Below, in pieces: positions 14,560 to 29,300 of a stretch of DNA of 64,000 nt. A program made the position numbers and the translations under genes. Source of the stretch: Balanoglossus misakiensis (Eukaryota; Hemichordata). The stretch is taken from positions 6,386,001-6,450,000 of the forward strand of contig CM082579.2 of the NCBI GenBank assembly GCA_040954595.2. The letters run 5' to 3'. Under the pieces are notes generated by a model, which had not been told where the DNA came from, did no database searches, and saw only the letters and a program-made list of their open reading frames with translations. Positions within the stretch are counted from its first letter, which is position 1. Each line of letters opens with the position of its first letter.

Positions 14560-15152
14560 TGAGATGTATGGCAAACGCCGGCCGATTCGCCATTTTCGCG
14601 AAAAAGTCACGTTTTGATCGATTCGCGGGCGCAGCTCTAATGGATTGAACGATTTGCCGCAAACCAGTAGTCGGCCGCGGAGAAAGCGCTATGAATATAT
14701 CTCTCTCTCTCTTTCTCGCTGTGAGTGCCGTTTAGCAGATAACGAAAATGACATATCTACTTACCGTAAGAAAAAAGATATCTAGACGGGAGCTTCGCGG
14801 TGATCTCCACGCAGACGTTTTAACCAGTTCGTGTCGGAGTGAAACCGCAAACCGATCTGGAGTAGGGCGGCGATTAACGGGTAAAACGCAGCGAACGTGC
14901 TTGCCTTGATCTCGATATCTCAGAAAGCGTGCGATGAGGTCATCCTGGTGAGAAAGAAGAAGTGATCAAAATGGTTGTGTTAGATCGCCGTGTGTTTAAA
15001 GATGTTGCTACTGGCAACGTCTCTATCGACAGAAAGAGCGAGAGAGGGAGAGTGTGCGAGAATTGGATCAACCGTCTTGGAAACGCCCACGCAGACGAGA
15101 ACTTAGAGTGAGACATGCACAGAGGCAGATTACCAACGGGGCTGGCGTAAGT
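14560..15152 (+). promoter_or_regulatory. Possible CpG-rich promoter with untranslated first exon
   Basis: The stretch begins CpG-rich (CGCCGGCCGATTCGCCATTT, then the palindrome TTTTCGCGAAAA at 14593-14604), continues with a CT run near 14700 and purine-rich sequence, and ends in a good splice donor, GTAAGT, at 15147-15152. A 46-codon ORF starts at 14970. No following exon was recognised, so the gene served, if any, is unknown. Confidence 0.2.
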
Positions 15153-15483
15153 TTCCTTTGAGCGCGTAATACATATTACTTTTTAAGGCATACGGAAGAA
15201 ATCGAACCCAGCTTTCCAGAAATTGAATGATCACTCGCATTGCTTCAGACCGCAATTTAATATTTGCTGTGCTGTGGGGAGTGGTAGACATAGAAATCTG
15301 TTAAGTAACTGGAAAGGGCCAGTGTTCGATTCGTGATCACCCAAAGCCATTAAAACCTGTCTCCCCGTTCATAAATCAATGAAAGTCACACATTGGGGAT
15401 TCAAATCAATACGCTAAAAACATTATCGAGTCTAGGTGCAGAGTATTTTGTACATGCAAAATATACGTAGATGTATCTACATT

Positions 15484-15526
15484 CATACATACATACATAC
15501 ATACGTACGTACATACGTACATGTAT
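15484..15526 (+). repeat. (CATA/CGTA)n microsatellite
   Basis: Tandem CATA units grade into CGTACGTA and end in GTACATGTATAC, a short palindromic run. Confidence 0.8.
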
Positions 15527-18500
15527 ACTCCGCGTGGTCAAACATAACCAATATCAGTCCTCACAACAGATATGATTTCTGTTGAAATTGATAAAAATTA
15601 AATTTGACACAGTCATGAAAACTTACACACGGAAAATTAGTTTTTCGCAACTTGTGTTAAAGGGGGGGGGAGTACATATACATACGCAAAGAAGACATGT
15701 AAATCTGATGTTTACTGAAGACGTTTCGTGAAATGCAAGGTCTGGAGTAGATTTCAATTATTTCTGAAATATGACATCGTTAACAGAAAACACCAACGCA
15801 GCCGTTTGAAGTATCGCACTGAACTGCTCAAAAGTGTCTTCTTATTATTCAAGACACAAGTATTTCCAGTTTTATATTGATCTGTTTCCCGAAATAAATT
15901 CAATCAATGCAAATTTCAACCCGGTTGACACTAATGGGAAGGGCACCGCTGTAATTATCGCCATAGGATAGGCGTATCATGTAAAGCTGCGCGACTTGTC
16001 TTGGTTGCGTGGAGGACACGGGATAAGCGGGTAATGTTGTTTTTCCTAAATTGAAATTATTCCCCGGGGTGGCGCGTCTGGGGAAAAGCCCCAAAGCCAA
16101 CCTCGTTTACAACAATCCTATCACCGCGGGGGTCATCCGGGGTCGGATGGTCGACCTTGATGATGCCATGGCACAAACAGGTGACGTCATAGTCACCTAC
16201 TTCTTTTCAGGTCTGTTGAAAGAACTGGAGAAAAGTCTCTTTTTTTATGAATTTCCATTTTGCCACGACCTTGGCACAATTTTATGAACAGAAATACTAA
16301 GGGTATAACCTCCGAAAGCCAAAGCTGGTTAATTTACACCGGCATAGGCCCAGCACCGGTGCTACACCGCCGTAAACTGTCAGGTCTGTTCAATACACCC
16401 TCTATAAATGCTGCCGGTGTTGTCGACATCTGTCAGCGAAGACTCCCCAGAAGAGATACGATGTGCTCAAACAGAATCAAGGCGGCGTGTAGAGCTTCGG
16501 GGCGTAATCAAGCGAAAAGCACCGGGTCAGCAGGTTGACCGAGGGAGAGGTAAGAGCTGTCGACTAATCGGTGACAGGGCAGAAGGCTTTTAAGTCTCGG
16601 CACTCTGAAGAAGATGCCGTCAGATATATACACCGACTGCCGGTTTTTTTACAAGATTCTCGACACATCCTCTGATGTGTGGCTTACAAACCCACTCGAG
16701 ACCTAAAACCACTGTCATTCCAGGAGAACGAGTGTGCGGAAAACATAGGGGGGATCAATAAACAAACGTCGACACGTAGACGCCGCATTTCCACACTCTC
16801 CTCCAAGTGAATTGAAAGTATAATGCTCCCGGATGGATAACAAGTAAACCGTGACCCTTTTTTCTACTTTCGTTATTTTTCCATTTTTACACGAATTTCC
16901 TGATTGGGAAAATTAATTTTGGACAGCGGTCCGCACACATGTCCATTCGCCACACACACAGGTTATTTTTGTTTCGGCGTCTTCATCTACAAGGCACATT
17001 CTGTACATATTCAGATTCATTCGTTTCACGTCTTTGAGAGGCGGGGGATTACTCGCCAGGCGATTTTACATGATCCTGTCTTTGCGGTTCTCCAGCACGT
17101 CTTTCCAGGAAAGCCACAAATGAAATGATGCGACTTATTCCATTCTGGACAGCGATCCAATATGTTTCTATATTACCTACACGCCTTTGAAGCTGTAAGA
17201 TTTTAACCGACGGAAATGAGACACTAATTCAATGACAAACAACGGCATGCACAGTGCTAGGAATACGTTATCTCAGGGTTCATTCTGATTTGAATGACCG
17301 TAGATTCCCCGGTGAATATAGGAGAGGAGTGCGGCGTCGCATTAAATGTTCGATAAAATTAGAGAAGTAAACTAAACTTCGAAATTGATACCACGGAACT
17401 TCATATAGCAGTCATTAAAATGGAACTTCGCCATGGGAGAATCTCCTTCTTTATCTATCATTTTACCAGCTTTTATAAACGACAAAAACTGACGCCAACG
17501 CATACGATTTGTGGCTTAAATTAATTTCCTCTTCGATACGGCTCATGTGAGTGGTTCGGCCCTCTCGCAGGCTATCTACCCCAAGAGACCATTTATCTGA
17601 ATCAAAATGTTTACAACAATTTTCTGAGGTGGACGTTGATGAAAGATTCACAAGTCACAAGTCGTTTCGCGTAATGCGTTGATAGAATTGAGTAATTACT
17701 GCCGATGCATTTGGGGGTCGCACACAAATACGAAAATGGCCTTTATGTCGTTGATGTGACAGTGACCCGCTGTCACGTCAGTCCACGGACACACAATCAT
17801 AATTGTTCATCGTGAAGTAATGGCAAATTGCTCTCGCTGGGACAAATTAGGTAATGCTGCGTTTAGGTATACATTTCGAAACTTGTTGAAATAATGAGCT
17901 GACGAACGCCGGAGCACATCTTATGATGGGAGCGCGCGAAGAACACTTTAGTGCTAAGGCAAAGTGATGTCTCACTTACGTAGCGAATGCAAATGGGGAC
18001 GGATCTCTGAATATTTAATGCTCCGTAAATAATAAAGACGTTGTCTTCTTCGGCGTTTCCCAACGACATGTGCTATAAATATTGCACTGAATTGAATTGA
18101 ATTCTCAGTTCAACGATTTGGCCCCACTTAAATGTACACATAAGACCGTTACGTACTATTTCCTCTTCAAGCGCCGCGTTGTAAAGTCTGCGGCGGATTG
18201 ATACATTCACTTATTGTCTCGCAGTCGACACTTTACGGAAGAAAATAACAATTACGTACAGCAGGTGTGAAGTTGATGGATGCATCAAAACGGTTATTAC
18301 ATTTATTGCAGTTAATCGCTTTAAAAAGTTATTGAATTCCCAAGTACTATGATGCCTAGACTAAATGAATACAGTCATGATATCGTTTGCTTTCTATGCA
18401 AATGATTGACAACAAACTATGAAGGGTAAATTAACAGTTTACCGAGTCAAGATTTCTAATTTCGCGATACATGGTACTTACAGATTTCCACTCAGTGTTA

Positions 18501-20384
18501 GGTTTGGGTGTCTAAGTCACAAGAGCGTACTACATATATATTCAAAGTTTAGTGGATATAGCTGCTTCTGGTTTTTTTATTTCTTGTAAATACAGGAAAA
18601 TAGTCCAAAGTTGGGAGTTACAGTCGTGGTGTACTTAGTCTCTATGAAACTCGACATATTGAAACCTGCAGGGTTATTCTTTGCGGGAAAAAGTTCAATG
18701 TTAGTCATCCCTAGGCACAGCTAACGGTAAAAGTCTACACACCGCAGTCCTGCAGGTCTCAAGACTGATTGCCTCGGACATGCATGGTTGTTATCATTGA
18801 ACCATGAACTAACCCCACTTCAAGGAGGGCGCATGGAATGGTTAGAACGGCGTGAAATACGAATGGAAAAGGAACGTTTTACAAGACTCTTAACCCACGG
18901 GGCAAAACCAGTGTTTTTAAGTGTCAACGTGAATTTTTAAAGGCTTTCAGACCACGTTGAAATCCGTATGACGTATGCATGTAGGGCGGCAGCATTAGTG
19001 ACACGCAGCTTTAGTTTTAGATGTAAGCCAAATTAATTCATTCCTTGTACTAAAAAACTTTCTGTTGATGAGGGCTTAAGTGGGAAATCCGCCGGAAGCT
19101 TAAATACTTAAAAGTGGCGAGACCTATCTACCTACATTTTGTGAAAAGAGAAGATTTTGATTGTCAGCCATCTTTTTTTCATCTTCTCGTGTTTCGTATA
19201 ATGAGTGTCAATATATCAAACAAACGAAATTATGCAAAAGTGTTGAATTACGCAGCTGAAGAACGTGATCTTATCATTCGCTTATCGTAGCCACTTCAGG
19301 CAAACTCGTGGCCGCGCAATTTTTACATATTGATTTTGAATTATTAAAGTCACCTCCTTTCGCAGTCCTAGATTCGCGCACGAGTGGATATGCAAATTAC
19401 TTATTTGAAACTTCGCGAGCATTTTTGCGGCTGATTGTAAGGTAAGTGAAGAATTTTGCTGACCTCCCAAGTTTAAAGATGGAACTTGTCAGCCATGATT
19501 TGATTTCCTGCATGTAATACATGCGCCATTCCCATTACAAGTGCCTGACTTAATTACGCGAGGAAACGGGGCGTGACAGGAAACTAGTATAGCACCTTGC
19601 CGGAATAGGAATCAGAGCCATGTTCCATATTTATATGTTATCGTCTGGTTCACGCACGCTCGTGGACTTCTTATGAGCTGTGGCGTGAAGATTCACCCTA
19701 AGGACATTTGAAATTTCCACAGAAATGATTATTTCTCAGTTAAAGACAAAACGACGCCACACAAGTCTGTAGAGGGCGTCGCGGAGACAACAACTGGTAG
19801 GCTGGCATTACAGAGACTGTGCAACGTATTGGTTTTGCATTTAGGATTTTTTAAAGTATTTGTTGTTCTTGCCGCGTGCCGTTCGATTCACAGTACTGTG
19901 CGCTTCGCCTAGTGAAAGCTGCAAGAAACGCAATTACCTTCGAAGATATCGCCACGGGCGAGATTCGTGATACTGCCAGACGAATGACACTTAATTGAGA
20001 TAAAAGGGTATTGAAAATGTGGAGAGAACCCGGATGAACGACATTCCCGTTGTGGCAGCGGTTATTGTTGTGATTTAAACGCCGCGGCAAGAGCTTTGCT
20101 GGATCGTCAGCAGGGTTTTTTTCACCCTGGATGTAATAATAAAATCAATGTGAACGGTCCGGTCATTGATTGTAGCGAGTGTTACCGTCATTGAATCGTA
20201 AAACAAGAGCGGCGCGATAGAGAGGGGGTTGGCATTGGTGCGATGCGGCGGGGAACAACGCAACTCTGCCGGTCGGGGTTGGCGGAGGCACATGATCTGC
20301 ATGCACCACACACTCCGCAGACTACACCGCCGCGGAATGTCACTGCTTTGATTGCGGGTGATGGTCAATTTTCCAGTGGCGCCT

Positions 20385-23300
20385 TCAACGATGGGAACAT
20401 TGCAATTCAATGTGGCGTGACAACGGGATAAATTTGCGATATATTACCGCCGAACTTGCCTCGGGGGCATATTGTGAATTATCTATCGAGAACTGTGGGT
20501 GTATTTGCGAGTGGGTGAAAGGAGGGCGCGGTTGCCTGCAGCTTGAAATCGCAGGTCGAGGGGTATTAGAATACTGTGGCCAGGAAGTGTAAAACTCTGA
20601 AATCACTATGCAAATGCCATACGCCGCATACGGAATTTCGCGGTGACGACCCATAAACAACACACAACTTGATCCTCTAATATGATATGTAGCAGGTGCA
20701 TGTGCGATACAGAATGAACAAAAACAAAAACTCCAGGAACAAAAACTCCACGAACATTCTAAATATTGTGTTAGAAGGAATATACAACTAGAGCGTAAAG
20801 TGTAAATTGACGGGTTGCAGGAAAAAAAACATAATTCGTCAAGTGTCCTTAATATCATAATCTTGGCCCTAAAGACACAGCACGCCAAATGTACAAGAAG
20901 CGGTTTGCGAAAGCCGCGCTTCAGGATGCATAAGCGCACAATCAAAGGCGGTATTAAATTTTTAATCGGCGAGAGGTAGACTTTTTTGTAGCTCTCATTC
21001 AATATTGATGAGTAATGGTGAACTAGGATGCCATAAGGCCAAGAAAGAAGATTGCCTTTTCCGTTTATACCCCTCTACCTACCCAAGTTCAGAGGAAATG
21101 AAGCGAGACTAGAAACGTACTTTTTATACATTTACGCAGGTGGACATGACAATATTCTTGTTCATGCGATCTTCATTCCAAAATTGTATTGTTTTAGTGA
21201 TTCGGTATACGTATATTATGATATATTATGATACTGATCCAATTAGTTGACATAAGTATACGTGACTCGGACCACAATAACACCGCTAGTCACAAAGATT
21301 AACATGTATTCCGTTGGTACATCGGCCTAAGACTAGAACATTTATGATTAATATAACCCACATAATTTCAATAAAATATTCCTCCCTATATCGTCCATCT
21401 GTTCAGGACGTTCACATCACCAGTCCATTGAGAGTAGCAGTATGTTGGTGCCATGAATGCCAATATTCATTTCTTTCTTATAATGTATGAAAGCATGAAA
21501 TGTCTTTTCAGGTGCAGTCGGGTCTACACAGGAGCTAAGGTCAGCGATTATCATCAAAGTATGGTATAGGTACACGCACAGTGGAGTGACTGTGCCACAC
21601 GCAAGAGAATTCTCCATATCGGCTTCCACTTCAACCGTGACCCGAATCGCTTGAAGTAAGGGCGTCAAGTTGTGGTTGAAGATCGTACAGGGTCGGCCAA
21701 AGGGTCAATCGATTTGTATCCCTTTATAACTTGGTGATTACACACATCAACTCCATTCTGTGGGGATTTGTACAGAAACCGTTACCGAGGCTTTGCACAG
21801 CGCCTGCGCAGTTGTCGTCCCGATATTAATCCGAGCACGTACAGCGCTATGGTGCCAGTCGGGTTTTGTCTTTTCTTTTCGAAATGCCATACCTAACAAA
21901 AATGCTGGTATTTCCTGTGCACAATATGGTCGCGAATACACATCCTATGGACGGTCCCCACAATTGTAATTATGTTTGGCGTTTGTTACCTCGGGGTATG
22001 TAAGCCTTAAATGTCATCTGTTTTGACAGTCGTGAAAAGAACTATTGGTGACATATGGTATAGCATAAGGGGAAATAAATCGACATCCCTCGAGTGGGCC
22101 AATATCACACCACTGCAAAAACTCAAAGTTTGCATTAACGAGTGAAACACTCTTCGTTTTGAATTGTTATTATTCTGCGGGATTTTTTTCGTTAAATCTT
22201 CTTCATCAGAACATGCAACGCGCGTTAATATTAGCTTTGAGCGCGTGACAGCAAACAAAATTCGAGCGTCCGTTTGCGTCGGACAAAACATACACGTGAC
22301 GTCATTAAAACACTTGACTTCAACGCTAAATCACTTCATCTACAGATTAAGCCAGACTTTCTAACGTGGCAAACTTGCAAAGTGAAGTCAATCACGTCAC
22401 AGCCGGCAGAGTGTTGTTTAATCCGTGCCAACCGTCTAACAAATTCCAAATTATACAAACACTCGTCGGAAAGACTTCTATAATATGTGTCCGTCAGTTT
22501 ACGTCCGCGGACAAAGTATTAACACTCGAGCATGATAAATGAACTTTCAATATTGGACGACATTGGACTCTTGTAACGGCTCGTCCATTGTTAGGAGTTC
22601 TTGTCAACACATGGCACAGTTTGTGAATAAACTTTTTCAGATATAAGCGCCATAATATCCTTTCGGTTTCGAATAAGTGGCGACGGCCACTCCAGCGCTC
22701 AAGGGGTCTCTAAATGTAACAGGTGTTTACTTGGCGACCAGTATGACAAAATGCAGGTAGAGCACATATCAAAGATGCCGCCCTCAAAAATACAAAAAGA
22801 AAGCAAACTTTCGTATGTTCAAAACAACTCTAAAAAAACTGAGCAGATCTGACTGCCTTAGGTGTACAACCCTTTTTCGTTTGAAAGACTTCTAGAGAAT
22901 TTGGAAGACAATGAAGTGCTACCACAGCCGGTACGTGATGAGACATATAGGTTTGCAATCCAGTAAACATCAATCAAGGTTTCTTTACCGTGTCACGATA
23001 CGCGCGAGCAAATAGAAATCTCAAATATTACTTTGCAAGGAAATATAATTTCGGGGCATTATTCACTGAAGGCTGTTGTGGTGATTTCAACGAGTTTGTT
23101 TAAATTATCAATTCGTGACACTGTGCTTCGGTGCACTGTTCCACTTATTTCCACAAGCCACAAACAATTTGCGGGTTTGAACGATGTCATTTGCAAAAAT
23201 ATTGCAACTAAGCCTCCCGCTGCCGATTATTGAGGTTGTTCGTGGACGTCACGCATTGACTACATCGAACGAATTTAGCAATTTGTGTTGTCGTGCGCGC

Positions 23301-26300
23301 GGCAGGGATTCCCGAAATGAGAGCACGACTATTAGCGATTATTTTGGACAATAATATTTTCACAACACGCCCCGTGACCTACTTTGTAAAAGAGATGTGT
23401 TTATGAACTGTGCACCAACTGGAATGCGGCAATGAATGCGGCAAAATAGGGAAAAACTTTCCCGTGATTCCCAGGGTGCGCATTCTACATAGGCAGGTCC
23501 GTGGCGGAAGCGACCGAGTTTTGACGCGAATGGTAATAGAAGTTGGTGGTGCATTTGTAGAGTAAATGTCGGCGTAGAATTCGTCGCTTGCATGAAATTG
23601 TCGTTCTCAAAGATATTAAACAATCGTGGGCTGACGTGCATGTGCATAGATTTTAGATCAATACAACACCGAATGTACCGGCGGTATTGATCATATTGGC
23701 TTGTGAACCCTTCATCTTCTCTATTAAGAAAGACTGAGCTATTGAGTTCATTAAAGCAATATGGTGAGGTGTAATTTCACACGAGCTTTAAAATGAGGTT
23801 GTAAGATTGAATGCTTTGAAACGGGTTTCATTCTTCGGGTTATTTGTCTCTGCGATGCCTTCCACTTTAAGCTGACACGTTTATGTATCCATGATTGCTC
23901 TTGTGTGGACAGTGTCATTGACGCACGTTTCCCCGCTTGTGTTGTGACACCATACGGACAAAATTAATAGTCTCGCGGTTATGTTATTTGCACCAAGGCC
24001 AACTACATATGGCATTGGAATCTTATTTAAACCGGTTTTTATTGAATTTTGACATTCAATTTTTTCAGGAGAAATCAGCAAAAAATATTGTTGAGCGGCT
24101 AGTTCAATTGACGGGGTCCCCACTGTAACAAGATCTTTATAATGGACCTTTGGATTAACACAACAGGTTTGGATCATTTGCTGTAATGAGATCGGTGTTT
24201 AGTTGCGATATTCCAAAAATGGAGTATGTTGTATCAAAGAAGGCGTTTATTAACTATTAATAGTGTCGTGGCGATATCAAAAGGGGGAACGTGCTTTATT
24301 ATTGCACTGATCAAGTCATGCCTATTACTGGAGGTAAGAAAGGTTCTCCAGCACGGCTGATGGCCAACGATTTAGGTAAACATCTCGTTCGTCGTTTTGC
24401 CTCATGATTGTCAGGTGGGTAATTTGTTTCGTTCACCTCGACATGAAAATTAAAACAACGTTCCTTCATATGCATAACAGGTTGATTCGCTCCCCCCCCC
24501 CCCTCCACTAAACACCGGTAAAACAAGGACGGCAAAACAGGTTAACGGTTGCTTGGTTTCCCGTGAGTTTGCGTCTCAGATGCTCCGGCAATCCCGCTGT
24601 ATAGAGAACACATTTCCGCCGCGTTTTGATACGGATAATTATAGGATTACGAAACAGCCTTGGCTGCCACAAAAGGGTTTCCAACCGACCTAATTGAAAC
24701 GTTAAGAAACCACATCCAGCCAGGTACAATAAATTAATTAGAAGTTTACTCCGCCAGGAGGGGCGACATTTAGGAGTCGGCATTCGCGCAAGTCACTCGA
24801 CATTTTAAACTTTTATAGCGTCTAATTGAGATCGCATGGAGTACCATCAACCTTTACCTGTCATTATTTTGTAGCTTGGCAGCTTTGGGCGAAGTAATAA
24901 ACAAAGAAACGTACACACAACTATTTTTTTCCCGGGAATAAAAGAGGCGGCGATTACAAAGACGTGATTGGCGTACGGGAGACGACGCGTGGAAACGGTT
25001 CGTGGCTCTCCGTAAATTGGCCCATTATGCCCGTGGATTCCTTCCTGCAATCTTTTTGTACGCCTGCGTGTACCTTCGGTAATAGACTGTAATTGGTACA
25101 AGCCGGTTATCTCTGGATTAACCACCGGGTCGAAATTGTATTGGAAATTCCACAAATGGGTTCTCCAACTCCTTGTATTTCCAGCGCGCGGATTTCTATA
25201 AGCAGCAAACATGAGACTTTTCAGAGACTCCTATTTCACCCAGTGCAGTAACAACTGCAGATCGATTATCGGTGGGACTAGAGACACTATAAAACAGAAA
25301 CCTGCCCTGGCATTGAGAAATTGCCGGTCAGGCTCTGTGCAATAGACAGACTTTGTGTTTGCTGAATTCGCTCAGCCGGGATTTGGCAGCGTCAGAATTA
25401 CATCTAAAATTTGCACAGGTGTGAGGGCGCCTTTTTCACAGAGAAGAGACCACATATGAACTAGCATGCATTGTTTGTTGCCATGGTTGTATTTTCAAAC
25501 AAAAATTTAGGCAGGGTCAGTAATAAATCGATCACCTTATAGTACATTGTTAAATGTTTGCAGCCATGTGTCATCTTTTGTACATTTCGCCTCCAAATGT
25601 AAACCGATAGCAATTTCAAAACCGGCCTCTATTGTGCATTCATGGAATTGCTTACACTCATCTGTCATTTCTTGTGAATTTCGCATCCTTTATTTTCCGC
25701 TGTTTTTTCCATCTCCACAAATAGACGCACCGCTCGAAGGCAATCGTCGTGTAACAAGATATAACCGAAGTAGATAAATAGCTCCCGAAACCCTCCTACA
25801 TCTTTCATGATTAATGATATCTCTACACGACGCTGCTAATGACAATTGTTAAAAATAAATGATATGATAACTAAGACGAAAATGGGAGGGCGATAAATCA
25901 TTGGGCTTTTTGACATGCGTGCACTTTATGCAACGCACATTATGAATAAGGAGTTAATCTATGGGCTCGTTCGGTGTAATACAAAAGTAAGCCAGGCTGT
26001 CGCCAGTGGATGCTATAACATCACAAACGGGAGCCTCAGAATTCAGGTTTATTCTCTTTCCACGGTTATTTATAGTCCACGTTCCCCCGTCTCCTGACAT
26101 GCCATGGTTAGTGATATACAGTTTTTGCGCATGTAGACATGTTTTCTAAACAGACAGCTCCGAATAACCGGCGCCAAACTGCGAATTTAGGATACAAGTG
26201 CGCAGATTAAGAAAATCGGATTCTGCATTGATGGCCCCCTTTTAAGAAGAACGGATGATTGTCAGAGATTGCATTTAGGGAGAATGTTGCTGTCCCTTTT

Positions 26301-29300
26301 AAAGAAAGGGAACGATCATTGGCATGTGTTCGATTCGGCAAAATCCATACCGCGTAATTCCAGAACGTTTTAAAGGATGCCAGTATGGGTCTAAAGGTTG
26401 ACCGTCGATTTGTCTCGCAGTGTTCAATATCAATTGGACCATTGCAGTTTTCGTAACAAGTGGAATGGAATTCTTCATATTCTGCACCTCCGTCGATAAG
26501 CTTTCCCTATTTCAAAGTGACATCATTTTCTTTCAAAGTTGCCATGCATTGATCTCAATTTGATCTACACCGTCTTACAACGTCATACCCTGGCGAATTT
26601 CTTGCATACTGTGAGTTTGTACATTATAAGGGTTAGATCTTTCCCTTCTGGCAATAAAACATCACTGCTGGAAGACAGCGATTAGCTTCCATGCATCTAC
26701 AGTATTTTTGCAACATAATTTCCGAAACATCCAATATCTAGGACGTGTTCAATAACCTCTGGGTATTCCTCGCTGCTGTGTCACCTTTTCGGAACTTCAC
26801 TCGTGACGTTAGTAGGTTAATGCAATCATTACTGTAACATTTCTCTGCCTGGTCGACGATCACTGGGTTTATCGTTACTTTTCATTCCCATCGAATAATG
26901 CATGGGGATATCTTGTTGAATGTTGAAACTATTGAGCGGAAAAAATGCCTGCCAAATCGCTGAGGTTTAAAATAAGCCAAACCTTACTATCTAATTGCTA
27001 AATGTACTTGAAAATTGACAGAAATGTGAAAAAAGGTATTTGGATAGCCTTTATATACCAGACGACAATTTATCATGGAATTACCAATGATGGTATTTCT
27101 AAGTTTGACGGAGATTGTCTTGAGTATCTTTAGGATCGACTGCCTACATAACCACCATCTTCAACACAATAACTAACTGGAAAAGAGACCACGAAAAGAC
27201 ACGGACGAGCGAAAGACGAGGCGGGAGATTTTACAAAAGCCAAATTGGCAAACGATAACGGTACACTGCGCAACAAAAAAATCGTCGAGGGGAAACCCAG
27301 AAATGTCACCAGGATTCAAGAAACGGCGGAACAAAACCGTAAAGTACCATTTAATAAAGTTACTGTAATGACCACAAAGCAGCAAATCATCTTTCGTCGG
27401 ACATTTTAAATGTCAACAGATACACGGGGACAAAAACAGTAAGCCTCAACGGGACACTAGCGAGATATAAACCATATTAGTATTTTTTTCTGTGTAGGCC
27501 TATATCAGTTACGGTTTCTAGTTCTAATCCCTAGATGTCCCTAAAACGCCCGGCGGTGTCTATGCTTGTCAACATCATAGACTGCATATCACATTTGCAT
27601 TTCCACTAGAACTACTTCCCTGGTCCGCACCAGTCATGTCAAATTCATTTTCTGGCGAAACAAACTATCTATCTAAGTTAAATGGGCAACACGCATAAAA
27701 CAAACCACTTTGAATGGTTGCCATAGTAATGGGAGACAATTTTAAAGGAAAATGTTTGCTGCAGGTGACTGCAAATTACGACAGAATCTGTCATTTTATC
27801 TCTGGATTTATATTTATTCACTCCATAATTTGATCAGATGGGACCTGTATTCAGAATCAAGCATAAAATATGTGTGGGGATTTGAACCCAAAGCGCGCAA
27901 CATCTGGCACAAATTACCTTCCACTTCTTCACACACACAAAACAAGATTCCCATTAATTGTCAAACGCTTTTGCAGCGAACTAAAATAATGTGATCCGGG
28001 CCGACATGTCTAGGAAGAAGCTTATGTTTACTCCGCTGACACCACACAATATATGTGTTTGCCTTGTTTTGATCAAATACTCCGCTCCCGGAATTAATTT
28101 CAATTTATGACTGTACTTTTCAGTCTAATGATTTAAATTTCACAATGGCCTCATTGAATTCAGACAAACATAATAAGCGGGGAAATGCCAGAACTGCGGG
28201 AAACCTTTATGTTTGCAAATCTTCTCTAAGTATCCAATCATAAATACGGCAAACATTAGAAAAGATAACGAGGCGATTTCAGAACATGTATTCTTACATC
28301 CGCAAGAGTTGAAACACAGGTCAATAGCTGACGCGCGACAGTGCAATTCTAATGGCTGTTTTTTACCATTATATTATGTTCAAAGCAAAAATATAACTCA
28401 TTGTCCACGAAGGTTCAGAGGTGAAACTGGGGTTCTCATTAATTTTGCAATACTGACAAGTGTGCCCAATGATGGTGTAAATGTTCTCGAGTAATAAGAA
28501 TTATCGTGATGACGCAACATCCAATGCCGCAGACTAGTTATTAATTACTCAAGTGAAGTGGATCTCTCTCCACACTTCCATGCATAGCTGTTCAATCATG
28601 TTTCCTGTTACCAATGGCTCTAACATGGTTACTGTGGCAACAAAATATACCTGTACTACGGCTTGAAAAATAACACCGTTCTCTTGAGGTAGCTACGACC
28701 ATTATGAACATGCTCATCCATTACAGTAGTCCGGGTTGTGCAATATGCAAACATTACATTTGGATCCTGTCTCGGCGCTGAGAACAATTAACATTAAAGA
28801 AACCATAAATCACAAAAAGGGGTCCAACAAATCTTATCCTTGTAGACACAGTCCTATACCTGCACTGTAACATGTACTCTATTTACATGAAGATACCTCT
28901 GACGTCATTTTCTGAATATACTTATGTAGTCTTATTTCCATTCCAACATGCCGTGCACGCTATACGCATATAGGCTTACGGCAGACGACACGCTGGTATT
29001 AACATTACCCTGGACTTCAAGTTCAGATTTCCATTGTAGGTGCATGACGCACTGCGGGTACGGTATTACTGACTGTGCAATGACTTTCAGAAGATGAGTC
29101 TAATATTTTGAAACGTTCACGCAGCATGCAGTGCTCGAAATGATCATTGAAGTGAACAGTGGAATAAACGGTAAAAAGTCTTTTTGCGTGGGTTTTGATT
29201 TCTCGTTAGAACTAGAATTAGTCGCTATAGTACATTTACATTAAATCTCTACGCATGTCTTAAATACATAATGCATTTAATGCAGTAAAGTAAGATGCAC

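Larger units (their letters stand above)
10000..20384. other. Gene-free region with a few candidate regulatory features
   Basis: No recognised exon. It holds a TATA-like sequence with a signal-peptide-like ORF (10071-10224), the AT palindrome at 13691, the CpG-rich stretch at 14560-15152, the microsatellite at 15484 and a 12-bp palindrome AGCACCGGTGCT at 16352-16363. Confidence 0.5.

Noticed and set aside
20385-21002. 205-codon open frame on the minus strand, the longest in the gene-poor region
   Set aside because: It opens with TTG, has no recognisable domain, and its Ser/Cys/Phe-rich part comes from a 15-bp tandem duplication.
27872-27890. B-box-like GGGTTCAAATCCCC on the minus strand, as in a tRNA T arm
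   Set aside because: No A box, acceptor stem or anticodon arm can be placed upstream, and the T stem has a mismatch.
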